Part shown: piece by piece, positions 40,360-52,874 of the stretch
How the letters are laid out: the number at the start of each line of letters is the position of its first letter
Numbering within the stretch: the first letter of the stretch is position 1
DNA from: Cordylochernes scorpioides
Taxonomy: Eukaryota > Arthropoda > Arachnida > Pseudoscorpiones > Chernetidae
DNA length: 64,000 bases
Assembly (NCBI GenBank): GCA_030710605.1
Contig: CP092870.1
Span: forward strand, 19,320,684-19,384,683
Reading direction: 5' to 3'
Position numbers and translations under genes: made by a program
The notes under the pieces: generated by a model
Database searches by the model: none
Told to the model about the DNA's origin: nothing
The model's input: the letters and a program-made list of their open reading frames with translations, nothing else

Positions 40360-41690
40360 TAATAAAATAAATTGAAGAATATTTTGAAAGTAATTCAATC
40401 TGACTTCCTTTGACAGAGTATAGATAAGCAGGTGCTGGTGTTGTCTGAGAGATTTCAGCCTATTGTTGGTAGATAGAGAAATGAGAACAAGACTTCAGCG
40501 TTCTAAGAAGTGGGAGTAGAAAAGGAAAAATGTCAATTCACTGTGTAAAGGCTGAACATTTACCATCAAATTGTGAAATTGATACAAACTTGCAGTCTAT
40601 AACAGATTTGGTGGGATATATTTAAAATAAGAAATAAAATTTATGCAAGATTAGGTACAATTTGGATTATAGATTAGAAACATCTTCCAAGAAGAAAGAA
40701 TTGTTCATGACTTGTGTTTGAACAGGTATCAGAAGTTCAAGGTATTTTTACTGCAGTGCTTGCCCAACTTGGGAAGATGAGCATCCTAGTTGAGCTGATA
40801 ATTTGTGTGCGAGTGAAGAATAATTTCAATGGCATTACATAGAGTTGCAGAACCTACAACAAAAGACATTCCTGATCCTTCCATTCTAAGTAAACTTGTT
40901 ATGCTTTAGAAAAAAAATTAAACACTTTAATTTTTTTTGTTTACATCAAAAAAGCCAATTGCAATAATTCTTTGAAGTGCATTGTGGTTCTAGGTGTCAA
41001 AGAGCGTTGGACAGCTTGCTGATGTCGGGTAAACATACCATTGGGTCACCTCCATATTGTGTTCAGCTAGAGAACCTAGTGATGATAAAGAGATAGGGTG
41101 GTGCATGTGGTGGCCAGCCTTGAAAGATAAGATTGTGGATGTGAACAGCAGGGAACCAAGTTGAATGTTATTGCTGTTGGTCAGCAGATCTCTTCACAAT
41201 TTCATGGAAGTTTTCATACATCTTTCTGTGGTATGGGGTAAAGAGAATGTGTGTGGGATTTTGCATTTGTGATGAAAGGTTCTATGATGTATATATGCCT
41301 ATAGTAGATTGAAGAGCTAAGTTAGTTGAGCTTAGGTAGGATGTACATGTAGTGCCACTCCAGTCCTCCAACAGTGAGATGATGTAAAATCTGGTTTCTC
41401 TTGACAAAGATCCTGTAGTAGGTAATTAATAGTGTGGATTTGGTCTTGTTACCTTGTAGCTCTAATTCTTATTACCTTGTAGTTCTAATCTATAATCCAA
41501 ATTGTACCTTATCATAATATAGGTGACTTTAATCCGCTAAATTTTCTATTTCCATTCATTATGCTGCATATGCAAAACGAAGAACAAAATATCTGGTAAA
41601 AAGTTGTCCTTTGAATATAGATTTTTCTGATACCTATTAGCATAAATGCCCCTTTTTTGTCTAATTGAAAAAAAAAATCAAGACCAAGTT
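40360..41690. other. Unassigned DNA with family A terminal fragments
   Basis: Fragments of family A ends at about 40650-40685 and 41428-41516 (CTATAATCCAAATTGTACCT). The GC-richer 40680-41400 stretch has no frame or motif I recognise. Confidence 0.35.
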
Positions 41691-41769
41691 TTTTATTAAT
41701 TATATAACAAATATTATTACAATCTGCAATACAAAGGTTACTTGAAAGTACTCTTCAAGCATAGCTTTT

Positions 41770-42300
41770 TTAATAAAGTGCATAGTTTTGTCATTGCTGG
41801 TTGCAATATCACCATAGTTCATGGCATAAAAAAAATAGCCTTTTGTTGCATTATGGGCCGTTTATTAAGATGTTTTAAGCCTAGCTTGAACTAGCCAGAT
41901 ATAGCCATCTGTCAAAAAATTCAAAACTATTATAGACGTGTAGGATTCTTTTAAAATTAAAACTGCCCTTACTGATGAGCCAGGCCTTCCCATTAATTTT
42001 TCCATTACAGTAAGGGTAGTAGAAATTGCCTTATTTTTAAAAGAATCATACGCGTCTATAATAAGTTTCAAATTTACATGTAATTGTGGCAAAAATTGGG
42101 GCTGATTCCTTTTTGTAGAGATTTTTATAGCTTTTTCTTTTTCCCTTATAAGGTAGAAAATGTTGCATTTTCTCATTTTTAATTTGTTCTGAAGTTCTGC
42201 TTGGTTCAACTTTCAAAAGGCTATTTTTGTCAATTGGCATCTTGTTATAATAAAGACTGTTTCTTTGGAATTTTCCTTAATCTTGGAAGACATATTTTCT
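41770..42300 (-). pseudogene. Pogo/Tigger-like transposase relic 1
   Basis: Minus-strand fragments in several frames follow the pogo/Tigger N-terminal DNA-binding order: WLVQARLK, then INGP, IMQQKAIFF and MNYGDIATSND, corresponding to the WF..AR...I.GP.L..KA...A....DF.AS.GWL pattern. Broken by stops at the LKTS junction and by a frameshift before MNYGD. No DDE part is visible. Confidence 0.5.
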
Positions 42301-42419
42301 ATTGTAAATTGGTTGAATGTAAAGATATTATATTAATTAATAAGTAAAAAAAAATTGCAAAAATATAAATGACACCTATGGAAAATAAAATGGATATAAA
42401 CAAATAAATACAGATAAAT

Positions 42420-42515
42420 TTATTGTTTCAAATTGTGATAAGTGAGCTCAAATTATATTATTTTGGGACTGGAAATTAGGTTTATTATAGGGGAGTTTGT
42501 TATTCTTAAAAAAAA
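42420..42515 (-). repeat. Pogo-like element end fragment next to relic 1
   Basis: AATTGTGATAAGTGAGCTCA and AGGTTTATTATAGGGGAGTT correspond to parts of 40075-40346 and 44411-44511, so this is probably the 5' end of the element encoding relic 1. Confidence 0.45.
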
Positions 42516-43177
42516 AAAAAATTTCTAACAGTGAAATGGAATGAGGTTGGTTACAATAATATTCCCAGTCCATAGTGTGAGTTATACAGTACTTCTAGAG
42601 AACATAGAATGTGAGCACACTCCCAATCCTGATAACAATGCAAATGTGGAGGAATATTAATGAAGATTCATTTATCTAGTTCCTTTCAAACAAATGGCAT
42701 TTGTGTCCTATATAATTGGATTGCCAGATGTATACATGGCAGTAAGAAGAAATCTGCAGTATGTTTTAAAGTGCATTCTTATCTTTAGTTATATACATAT
42801 TTAAAATTATAGAAAGTGATGTCTGCTTTTATTAATTTCAAGTTACCATTTGTTGTTTTATAAATTAGGCTTTTTCAGAAGTCACCATAATCCTCTTACA
42901 ATAGAACCCTCATTAGATACTAGCACTAACATACACCTCTAAACAATGCACAGTTGTCACCAAAATTGCCCTCCCATTGAAAATCCATTCTGCTTGCGGA
43001 CATCTTCAAAGAATGAAGGCTTTACGAACACATTATATAATGAATTTAGAAATAATAATAATAGATATTCCTCCACACTAGTAGGCAATAAAAATTATCA
43101 GAACTAAAAATTATATTCGATTAAAATTTTAAAATACATTTATAAAAGTGTGCTAAGTTTTTTTCTTAATAAAAGTA

Positions 43178-43247
43178 CAGTAAAACCCCTCTATAGTGAA
43201 TTCCAATGGGACTGAACTTTTGGTTCACTATAGCCAAGGTTTGGCTT
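43178..43247. mobile_element. Pogo-like terminal repeat
   Basis: TA|CAGTAAAACCCCTCTATAG, then GGACTGAACTTTTGGTTCAC and TATAGCC. It could be the far end of the element holding relic 2 (43740-44170). Confidence 0.5.
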
Positions 43248-43596
43248 TTTTTTTTTTTTTAACTTTTCACATAATTTTTATACCGTATAATTAAAGGACT
43301 GCTATACAGACAGAAAAAAAAAAGGTTGTCTCTTATATAATTATAATAATGGTCACTTTGTTTTAATTCCTAAATTGACCAATTATCTTACATTAATACT
43401 GAATAACAAAAGAAGTTATATGACGATAGGTTCCTATTATTGTTAACATAAAGGTACTTATGCCTTATTCAAAAATCAAGACAAATCCTAGGCAAAGCTT
43501 CATTAATTATATATTAAAGGAATTAAAATTATTCTAAAACATATTTATCATATTATATAATATTCAAAGTTTACTTTTAAAATGTCTCTAGTACCT

Positions 43597-43680
43597 GATA
43601 AGGCACAATTTGGATAATTGATTATAAACACAAGGTAATAAGAACAAATCCAAATTTGGACTTATTACCTTGTGTTTAGT
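43597..43680. repeat. Family A foldback, minimal (no core)
   Basis: GATAAGGCACAATTTGGATA, AACACAAGGTAATAAGAACA and the inverted TTACCTTGTGTTTAG. It is inserted next to pogo relic 2. Confidence 0.6.
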
Positions 43681-43739
43681 CTCCAATACCTTGTTGCTTG
43701 AAAGCTTTGCCCTTTTAAATAAATATTTTTTATACCATT

Positions 43740-44170
43740 TCCAGTTTCCATATTTCTTCTGAAGCCTAGATTTCATTTTGTTTTGAACCTGTCATTTAAA
43801 TCATTGCTAGCTTTAAAATCTCCATAGTTCATGGCATAAAATTTTAAAATGTTGCATCAGAGGCCCATTTATTTGGACTCTTTTTTTACCCCAGGTTAAG
43901 CTAGCTATAGAGCGCTTCTAAAATGGCATGGTAACATGTACGATCGCTGCAAAAGTTGGGGTTGGTTCTTCATTGTAGAAATTTTTAATATAGCCTTTTA
44001 TCCTTATTCTTAGAAAAGCAATATTTTCTTATTTTAACATGTTCTGAAATTTATTTTTTGCCTGAGTTGTTTCTTTGAAAAGCTTTTATAATGTTTTTCT
44101 AGTAGCTTTTTTTTATAGAATGCCTTTTTCTTTATTATGGAAGCCATTTGCATTTTTTTCTACCTCATAT
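43740..44170 (-). pseudogene. Pogo/Tigger-like transposase relic 2
   Basis: Parallel to relic 1 in order and wording: STMKNQPQ at the front, then NGPLMQ and, one frame over, FYAMNYGDFKASND followed by DRFK, matching the DF.AS.GWLDRFK block of pogo/Tigger proteins. Multiple stops and shifts. Relics 1 and 2 are about 2 kb apart and share orientation. Confidence 0.5.
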
Positions 44171-44261
44171 TTGATGATTTCAAAAATAAAAAGTAAAATG
44201 TGTAAAAAGGTATATAACATGCCGCAAAAATAGGAACTTAAATGTAATACAGTTAATTTAT

Positions 44262-44402
44262 TGTTTTGAAATTGCGATCTGTGAGCTGAAACATGCTCAA
44301 AATTTCATTGTTTTGAAATTGCGATCTGTGAGCTGAAACATGCTCAAAATTTCATTGTTTTGAAATTGCGATCTGTGAGCTGAAACATGCTCAAAATTTC
44401 AT
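44262..44402 (+). repeat. Tandem repeat, 3 units of 47 bp
   Basis: TGTTTTGAAATTGCGATCTG ... AGCTGAAACATGCTCAAAAT repeated at about 44262, 44309 and 44356, almost identical. A single unit is present in the related element at 40075. It ends 110 bp before the assembly gap. Confidence 0.9.
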
Positions 44403-44511
44403 TGTTTTAAAAATATATTAATTACAATTTTGAGTTTATTATAAGCCCAGTATTTTAATTAGAATTTATTATTTTCGGGATTTGAATTAGGTTTCATTAT
44501 ATGTAGTTCAT

Positions 44512-44611
44512 NNNNNNNNNNNNNNNNNNNNNNNNNNNNNNNNNNNNNNNNNNNNNNNNNNNNNNNNNNNNNNNNNNNNNNNNNNNNNNNNNNNNNNNNN
44601 NNNNNNNNNNN
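44512..44611. other. Assembly gap (100 N)
   Basis: Exactly 100 N, a conventional placeholder for a scaffold join of unknown size. The base after it is the start of the duplicated block. Confidence 0.99.
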
Positions 44612-44724
44612 TTCTATAACCCAATTATTCACAAAATCACTCAAGTTATGCGGTTTTCTTATTTTTCGTGCCGCCCGTTGTTTCCCTTGCCGTGATGAAC
44701 TTTAAATGCGTTTTACACAACATC

Positions 44725-44758
44725 TATAAAAGCGCGATTTGGATTCAACGACCAGTGT
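44725..44758 (+). promoter_or_regulatory. Candidate TATA plus initiator (copy 2)
   Basis: Same sequence and spacing as 10417-10450. Confidence 0.25.
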
Positions 44759-44979
44759 TTAACGTTCTCTAAACCTTTACAAACAAAATTGTTTTTTTTT
44801 TTTTAATCCCGCCACACGCGGATTTGACTTTACTACCACGTTGGGCATTTGCCAAATTGGATAGAAAATCGTAGGGGAGCTTTAGACCACGCATTTCTGG
44901 GGGTTGGCAACTCAAGGTCGGGAGACGAGAAAGAGGGTCTCTAGTGGTGGAATAGCATTTTTCCCCAAGAATTGAAACA

Positions 44980-45213
44980 ATGCTCTACCAATACTCAAAT
45001 TATGTGTGTAACAGTATTCCATGTTTCCTAATTAAAAATATCCTTAGATATATATCAAAAAAGTTAAAAAGTGAAGGAGAAATGCCTATTTATTATCTGA
45101 AAACGCTTGAGAAAATGGCAAGGCACCTCAAAATCGGGGATGAATCGAGAAAAAATACATATGGCGAACCGAAAGTTTCACAATATTTTGGTCATTTATT
45201 GCATAATACATAA
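44980..45213 (+). CDS. Candidate small ORF of 77 residues (copy 2)
   Basis: Identical in translation to 10672-10905. The duplicate adds no independent support if the block is an assembly artefact. Confidence 0.15.
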   Translation: MLYQYSNYVCNSIPCFLIKNILRYISKKLKSEGEMPIYYLKTLEKMARHLKIGDESRKNTYGEPKVSQYFGHLLHNT

Positions 45214-46475
45214 CTTTGTAACTAATAATACCCAGTAGTATAAGTCCATGCATTGCACTATCTTAAGTCCTCTTTCTACCAGTTATTCGATCCCGTTGCG
45301 ATACCAGTTCTTCAAAGCGAAGAATACCTTTGCTAGATGTGGCAACAGTTAATTGCTACCGGAGTACTGGAGTTTCTCTTGCGTCGTTCGAGAAGCATGT
45401 AGTTTGGCGTTACGCGGATCAGAATACAGATTGGTGTTGATGGTTCGACTAAAATTGTGCGTCAAAATTCGACGCACAGCCTCGACTTATGTTCGATACG
45501 TTGACAGCAGGTTCACCTAGGCTCAACTTGTGCTTTTGGGGGTTACGTTAATAGACCACTTCTCATCGCAAGCAACAATTATACCTATGAAATAATAGCT
45601 AGCAGTTCTCTAGCACACTAGTTCGTCACAGTGGTGGTTTGTGATCTCCCCAGCTCACCGAGTGTTGGTTGTCGGCCTCCACTGCTGTCCACATGGCGTC
45701 CGTCAATCTGTGGTTCGCGACCTAACGGTCATCTCCATAGGTGAAATCTCTTAAACCACCTTTTAGCGGTGCTGTTATTTGTTGCCTCACGATCATTATG
45801 GCCCAGTTGAAACCCGTAAAGTAAAAAAATTCTAATAAGTCCATTTTTTTGATAATCCATTTTAAAGTTTAATACATCGCCTTCATCTCTGAATGAGGAG
45901 GTGTCACACGCTCTAGAGTAGCAGTTTAAATACCCAGGCGAGGTGGCTGTTAAAAGCGTTATGCCTTAAAATATTACAAAACTTTTTGTCCACCCTCTGT
46001 ATTAATAAAAACGCCATTTGGTTTTGATGAGTAAAAAATAAATAATGCTTTAAAATAATTCGATTAGTTTTTTAACTCTATCTTAAAACGAACCTAAATC
46101 AACGTTCAGTTGATATTTATCCCGATATATGGCGCCATCTATAACACTAAACAAGAACCAAACCAAGCTCAAAGAGATGGTCCAAATTTCCATCAAGTAA
46201 TTATACTTTCAAATACAAAATTCATCAAAAAATAATCCAGCTATTCTCCAAAATAAAGGCGATACCAATCCCCGACGACCCGGCTTGACGTTGTCAGTTG
46301 CTTTCCTGCAAGGTCCTCTACTCACCAACTCGCCATGTGTGAATAGACAGGATACAAGATAACTGTGCTCGAGTGTAACACCTGTGTGAGAGACCAACTA
46401 AAAATTACCAAGAGAAAGGTATATTAACCAAAGTCAATGGGCTAGAAATAATGCATGTATATAGCCTGCACCACG

Positions 46476-46499
46476 CTGACGAGGGCCAACAGCCCGAAA
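46476..46499 (+). ncRNA. Hammerhead-ribozyme-like core (copy 2)
   Basis: Same CTGACGA-GGGC-CAACA-GCCC-GAAA as 12168-12191. Confidence 0.4.
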
Positions 46500-47427
46500 C
46501 GCGTTCGTGTTTGGCTTTTCTTTATTTATCAAGAAATATCAGGGAACAGGCTAAATCAACGTTTAGTTTATTTCTGTTCCACTAGATGGCGCTCTGCCAT
46601 CTGAAAAGTTCATGTGATCTTGGTCAGGATATGCCTTCTTTGATATAGGAAATCATTTTATTCCTTTTCCCACCCAAGTACATAAACTCATACTTCGATA
46701 GTTCAATATCTTATTGGGACTTGGTGGCGCGCAATTAAATGTCGAAGCGATATGAGCAAAATTTAAAAAAAAAAACCTTGAACACAAAGTTATACACTCT
46801 GTAGAAACAATATACAATTTAACCCGCATAAGTACACTGGCGCATAACAATCGAGATGACTGTGATATGAGAAAGCAAGCCAAATATCACGAAGCATACA
46901 AATTTTAATTCGTGAACATTTCAAAGATTATTCGGCAAAGGTAGGCAAATATAGCTACGTAACGTTTCTATGGAAAATTTATTTATGTGTGCCATTTAGG
47001 AATCTACAAGCGCCGAACTTACTCGCGCAAAAAAAAAAAACGCAAAAGATACTACGTATGTAAAATAAATCATCTAACTCAACTGCATTAAAAAATGCTT
47101 TTATTTTACTTTTAAAGTCTTATTTGTATTATTTTGTTCAGCATTTTTTGAAAGATAACATATTTTGGTACCCTCTCTTTATAAAATTTCATTTAATTAA
47201 AAATATAAAATTATTTTATACTTTTGAAACAATTATAAATGTTGAAGGTAAGTATAATACGCTTTTACAATATTTTTAGTTACGTTGTCACGCTCTAGGA
47301 ATAGAGAACTACATGTTTATGAAAAACTCGGCCTGAGAAGCCAGTAAATATAATGTGGAAAGAGAACAGCTAGCCATTCGAGATGCTCAAACTTGTTTCT
47401 AGAAGAAGATCCCTGGTATAGACCTAC

Positions 47428-47706
47428 CTGTCGACCGGAACTTGCCCTGGTACGTCTTGACAGTTTTGGGGCGGTCTGGTTTCGGAGATTTCTTGGGAGG
47501 CGCAGGAGGGTCGAGCAACATCGCGGGCTGTAGCAGGTCGTTCTCCTTGTTCTTCTTCTCGTCGTCGTCTTCTTCGGAAGAAATGATCTTGGCCGCTACA
47601 GACTCCATCTTGGTGCTGTTTTCTACCTCCATTTTGGTGGTTGCTAGCTTGGTAGAAGTCTCTTCAGATTTGTGCTTCTCCTTTTTTTTCTTTTTTAACT
47701 TTGGCT
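47428..47706 (-). CDS. PPP1R10: PNUTS exon 5, second copy
   Basis: Sequence appears identical to 13120-13398, with the same splice sites. Exons 6-14 have no second copy within the window, because the block begins between exons 6 and 5. Confidence 0.85.
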
Positions 47707-47774
47707 CTACATTAAGACAGACAAAAAAAAAAGAGTTAAAATTGGTGGATACAAAGAAGAGCACGAAATCTCAC

Positions 47775-47843
47775 CTTCTGGTTTCTCCCGTTTAATCAGA
47801 GTCATCCAGTTATTTACAATCTCCGTAGCCAGAGTTCTCACGG
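47775..47843 (-). CDS. PPP1R10: PNUTS exon 4, second copy
   Basis: Same as 13468-13536; donor and acceptor intact. The intron between this and exon 5 is one A shorter. Confidence 0.85.
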
Positions 47844-48050
47844 CTGAAACACAAGTCGCGTGAATTACGTGCCGGAAAAGGTAGGATATGTATGGACATT
47901 TTAACAAACACTGTATAGCTTCTGTTAAGGTAACAGATATATAGAATAGTCTCCGATGATAAGTAACGCTAAAATGAGAAGACATATTTTACATCGTAAA
48001 TTCTTTTTTTTTTTAATACCATATTCCTTTGAGGGAGAAAGAATCATTAC

Positions 48051-48236
48051 CGGGTTCATCATGCTTGTTCAATGTTTTGATGAGCTTGGCGGGTGTTGTT
48101 CATCTTAAGGCGGTCAACTGTCATGGGGAGAATCTTGAAGAGATGCATCAGCTCGAGGAGGAAGCTAATGTTCTCCTCCCCGTGGGCGTCTTGGAGCCAC
48201 GTGTTGAGAGTGTTCCAGCCGTCGATATCCAAAAAA
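48051..48236 (-). pseudogene. PPP1R10: PNUTS exon 3, second copy, frameshifted
   Basis: Compared with 13744-13928 there is one extra G in the run at 48091-48093 (186 against 185 bp). This shifts the frame inside the MNNTAK segment of the TND. If real, the copy could not encode a full TND; a homopolymer sequencing error is more likely. Confidence 0.85.
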
Positions 48237-48294
48237 CTGACATACAGCTGTTACACTCGGGAATATTCAATGGATAAACACATCTCATACTTAC

Positions 48295-48381
48295 TGAGAG
48301 AGCAAGTCTTGTTGTGTAGCTTGTAGTATCTTACAGTACATAGTCCGGCTCACTAACTTCTTGGAGAATTTACGCATTAGG
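48295..48381 (-). CDS. PPP1R10: PNUTS exon 2, second copy
   Basis: Same as 13987-14073 with both splice sites retained. Confidence 0.83.
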
Positions 48382-50789
48382 CTAAAACACACCAAAAGTA
48401 TCACTTAAAATGTCGTCGTACGAAATAAATAGAACGGTGGTCTTGGTTTTAAGTAAGGTTTATATTGGTGAAAAAAACAGGTTAAAAGCATGAGCCCACG
48501 CTATATTAAGAACATATATGCATATACGATATGTACATATTGTGTATTCGCGAGACAAAATACATATTTAAAAACACAGAGACTAATATCAAACGTTTTT
48601 ATCAAAATTCTGAATTATCGTGTTTATAAAAAGTTGAGTTGGGGAGTAAAAAATGGAAATATAAAAATAAGATGCAATAGATAATCATCGTGTAATGGTT
48701 AAAAAATATGATTTTTTATTAAATTTATTTTAAAGAAGAGTTAGTTTTTAAAAAAAGAGATCGGGGAGGGCGAATAAACCAATAGTTGATGCCGACACGT
48801 ATGTCGACGTAGATTAGTATTTTAAAACTCTCTTTCCGTGTTATTGTGTTGAAAACCTGGAGTATTTCACTGGTATCCTTGAAGGGAATGTTCAGTGAGG
48901 GAAGCTTACGGAGAGAGAGAGACGTGAAAGGCGATATCTCAACCGGCTGAAATCGATTTCGGCAGAATGGGTGGCGCTGTAGTAAATCCACGCGTTATTT
49001 GGCTTTTTCTTTTTGGCCATGTGTATGGTCATGTTTCATGCCACAATCCATAACACCTAAATATACTTATTCGTTCGCCCTCTCTGCTTAAATCTATAGA
49101 GGCATCTCAAATATTACTGGGCGGAGTTAACTAGGATCCGAATCAATAGCGAGAAAACTCGGAGAAACCAACATCGTGGAACGGCATTTAAACTTTGTGT
49201 CATAATAGCTCTCAAGACAGGATCGAACCATGTTACATAGCCCGAGTTTGAAAACAATATTCATAATGGCCAAAAAATATATATCCAATAGTATGGACGT
49301 GTTATCCTCGATCTTTTCTTTTTTTTTAAAAAGAAGTTTGGGGTAGTTTTGGTGACTATACTGATAACTTAAAAATAACCTCAGTACGATTAAAACGATC
49401 GAATAATACTATGGTAATTATATTTTCTAAAAGGCAATGTGTGCACTGTTGTTCCTAATCCCAAACTTAGTTAATATATGTCTCTATTTAAATGCTCACG
49501 GTGGATAACCGTCCCCTAATTGGAATCAAAGGAAGTTGACTCCACTGTTGCACATGAAACGATATATATTGTCGCTACAGCGATCGATAATCCTATTACT
49601 AATGAAAAGAGGATGAACACACATTGCCTTCTCAAGTTTGAGGTCACAAAGTTTTCCCCGTTTAGAAAGAGTGTGTCGAGTATTCTAGCTTTAAAACATT
49701 CTGAATGAGTAGGTATGACAACACCCACGACCGTCATTTCGACAGCGACCGACCGTGTTGCTAATCGAATTGTACATTTTCTAAACCTTTTTTTTTGCGT
49801 TGCTACATTTCATTCCCTCTCTCTATATATATAGTTATGAATTAAATACAATTGTATTAGGTTAATCTGACCCCCCCCCTTTTTTTTTTTTTTGTAAAGA
49901 AAATACTTCAAAGTAAAAAAAATATATCTTTATTTAATGAATTATGGTTTTTTTAAGGCGGAGATACGATTATATATATATATATTTTAAATCAAATCCA
50001 CACTGAAAATATTACGTTTTTAATATATTCCAATTAGTATCAATATTATAGATAATTTATTAATTTCCTATTGTTTTTTTTTTATGGATAACTCGACGCC
50101 ATCGTGTGATGTTTAGAAGGAGGGGAACCTACTTTATTTGATTACTTAGGTTGAGAATTAATTTTATCTTTTAAGAGCACAGAGTGTAGGTCTTCTTAAA
50201 TGTCTTTACACCCAGTTTCTTCAAGTAAACCATGTTGAGGAGATAGTTATCTGTCATTCTTAGAAAAAAAAGAATTATTTAAATCTCAAATTATTCTTGA
50301 AGTATGTGTATTTTTCATACATTTTATTTTAATATACATTTAATATATAGTCTTTGTTTGTAAATATTTTTGTCAAAAAATGTTATTTGTATTTAGAAAG
50401 GTGTATGTGATTGTAAAAAAAAAAAGAGCTTGTTTTAAAAAAATAACTTTATTAGGCACCAAAACAGTACACATCAAGGGGTTGAGTACAAACACGACCT
50501 GGTGTTAACAACACAATCATTTGTAGCCTTGAGAGTAGATGGAACCCACAAGACAGGTTTTTATAAGAATTACAATAAGAGATATTCTTATGCAAATTCA
50601 ATGATGCTCTTAATAAAGGATACTCAACACATGTTAGACAGATGCCTGAGATATTATTGGAAAGACAAAGGTTCCCAATGACAGGTTTATAATTACTTAG
50701 TCAAGTAAAAAGCAACTTGCTCCCCTAAACTAAGCTGCAACAAGTGACTTAACATCAAGTATACATTCACCCTTTTTTTTTACCAAGTA

Positions 50790-50945
50790 CATGTGATACA
50801 AGCCATGATAATCATTGTGGGTAGTTAGCAATTTCTTTAACACATGTAGGAAGCAGTTTGACTTTTCACTTACAAGTGGGCCAGAGCCCTATTTGGTTAC
50901 TTGCACTCAGGGTTGGACTTTTGCAAGATTCGGGAGCCATTGAAG
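50790..50945 (-). repeat. SINE-like repeat (copy 2 of 16480)
   Basis: Same blocks as the copy at 16480-16640 (ACTTACAAGTGGGCCAGAGC). Confidence 0.6.
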
Positions 50946-52273
50946 CAAAGTTTTATTGTGTCCACCAGACCCTGAGAGGAGGTAGAAACACACATAACAG
51001 AGGCACAATTTAAAACTTACCTTTAAATAGGAATCCTCTTCAGCTATTTTTTTAAATGATCCCCCCCCCTTTTTTTTTTTACATCGAAATGTAACTCCTG
51101 TCCCCATGAAGTGTTTTTTTTTTTTTTAGTGAAACCCTCTTCCATGTAATGTTCAAGAAGGTTTGCTAAATGTATAAAAGGAAAGCTGTTAATTTTTCTA
51201 GCAACTTGTATAAAAGAAAGTGTCTTACAAATTATAAATAGTTTTGAAAATCTGATCCTGGTAACAAAGTGGGAGGGTCTCTTTTTTTTTACACAGAGTA
51301 ATCTTTTTTTTGATAATTACCTAACATACTTTACAATGTAACTCCAGTTTCATCCAGTGTTCAAGTGGAATATCTTATAGGTCCTTATATACTTTTTTAA
51401 AATGCTACATCTCTAAATTCTCCCATTTGAACCAAGTGCAGCTAATTGGTACAAATGGTGATGAAAATCATCCTTGTGTAGAAAGGAGTATATTTAGTGA
51501 GTAAAAACACATTCCATCATCATCATTTCTCTTAATACAATAATATTTGGTAAAACTATTTTAATGCCTGACTGTAAAACTCAACTGTGAATCTTTTTAT
51601 GACAATTGAAAATGTTTTTAAGGTAAGATGTTTGTTTTGTGATGTATATATAGACAGATAAAGCAGACACCCATTAGAGGCTTCATCAGTTAGCCTGCCT
51701 ATATAACCTGTCTACTTAGGTTTCATAGAGATGTGGTACCCAAGCTTCTTGTCAGAAACACACAGTTTTAGGTGGCACACAAATTATGTACATTTGTTGT
51801 ACCAGATGTCTCAGAATGTTATTACAGTTGATGGCTCAAATGAGAAACTCTAAACAAGCAGCTCCCTTCCTTGTAAGACAGTTCTGCACAGCTCCATAAT
51901 TCTGTAAAACAATTTGCCTTTTTCATTGCTGGGGAACATTTCAGGCCATAGGTTAAAAAAGGTTATATTGCACATACTGATTTTATTGGATTGTATATTG
52001 AAGCCCTAATGACCCCCATTCCAATTTTTTTTTAAGTCAGCACATTAGGGTGTCCATATCCATGAGCAATATACAAATATTTCATGAGGTTTATCAGCAA
52101 TAAAATAGGCAACATAAAACTACAATTCACAAAAAATGATTAAAAAAAAAAAAACAATCAAAATGTTCACTAGTTCCTCTGTCTCACAGGGTAGTAGTAC
52201 CGATACTTCCATCCACATTTGACAAGAATCTTGCCTTACTGTGCCAAGAATTGAAAAAAAAAAATTCAATATA

Positions 52274-52401
52274 CAGTTAAACCTGTCTATAGCGCCCCCT
52301 CTTGGGACTCACCAAAATAGGGTGGTATAGACAGGTCACTTTTAATGTAAATTGCATCGTGCTACTTATTTAAAATCAGGCGCTATAGACAGGTTTAACT
52401 G
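52274..52401. mobile_element. Pogo-like MITE (copy 2 of 17972)
   Basis: Same 128-bp element with identical inverted repeats and TA flanks. Confidence 0.85.
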
Positions 52402-52874
52402 TATAAAGTAAAAAAAAAATTCAATATATTAAAAATATAGTAAAAAAAAAATAAAGAAAATACCTATTATAATCAGTATACACATCCCAGAGCCATTAGA
52501 AATTTGGATACTCCGTAGAGGGGGGTGGGTTAGATCGAGTTGATTTTACAAACATGGCGGACCACTTGTACAAGCTATATATATATACAATTCACAAACA
52601 TAAGATTTAGAAATGCCATCATAAAAGCTTACATTTCACATATACAAAAGGGAAAACTACACATTCAAATTATACTTAAAGAAGATTATATCAAATTCAG
52701 CCCAAGAACCATTCCAAACCAAATCACAATTATTGCATGAATTTTCTTGATGTAAAATGTTTTTAGAAACCATGCACATACCACCATGGATTCACAGTCG
52801 GCATAATGTAGAGTAAAATACCATAATGCTACATCCAAGTGGGATTCTAGATTGTTCACCAGTAAATATATATA

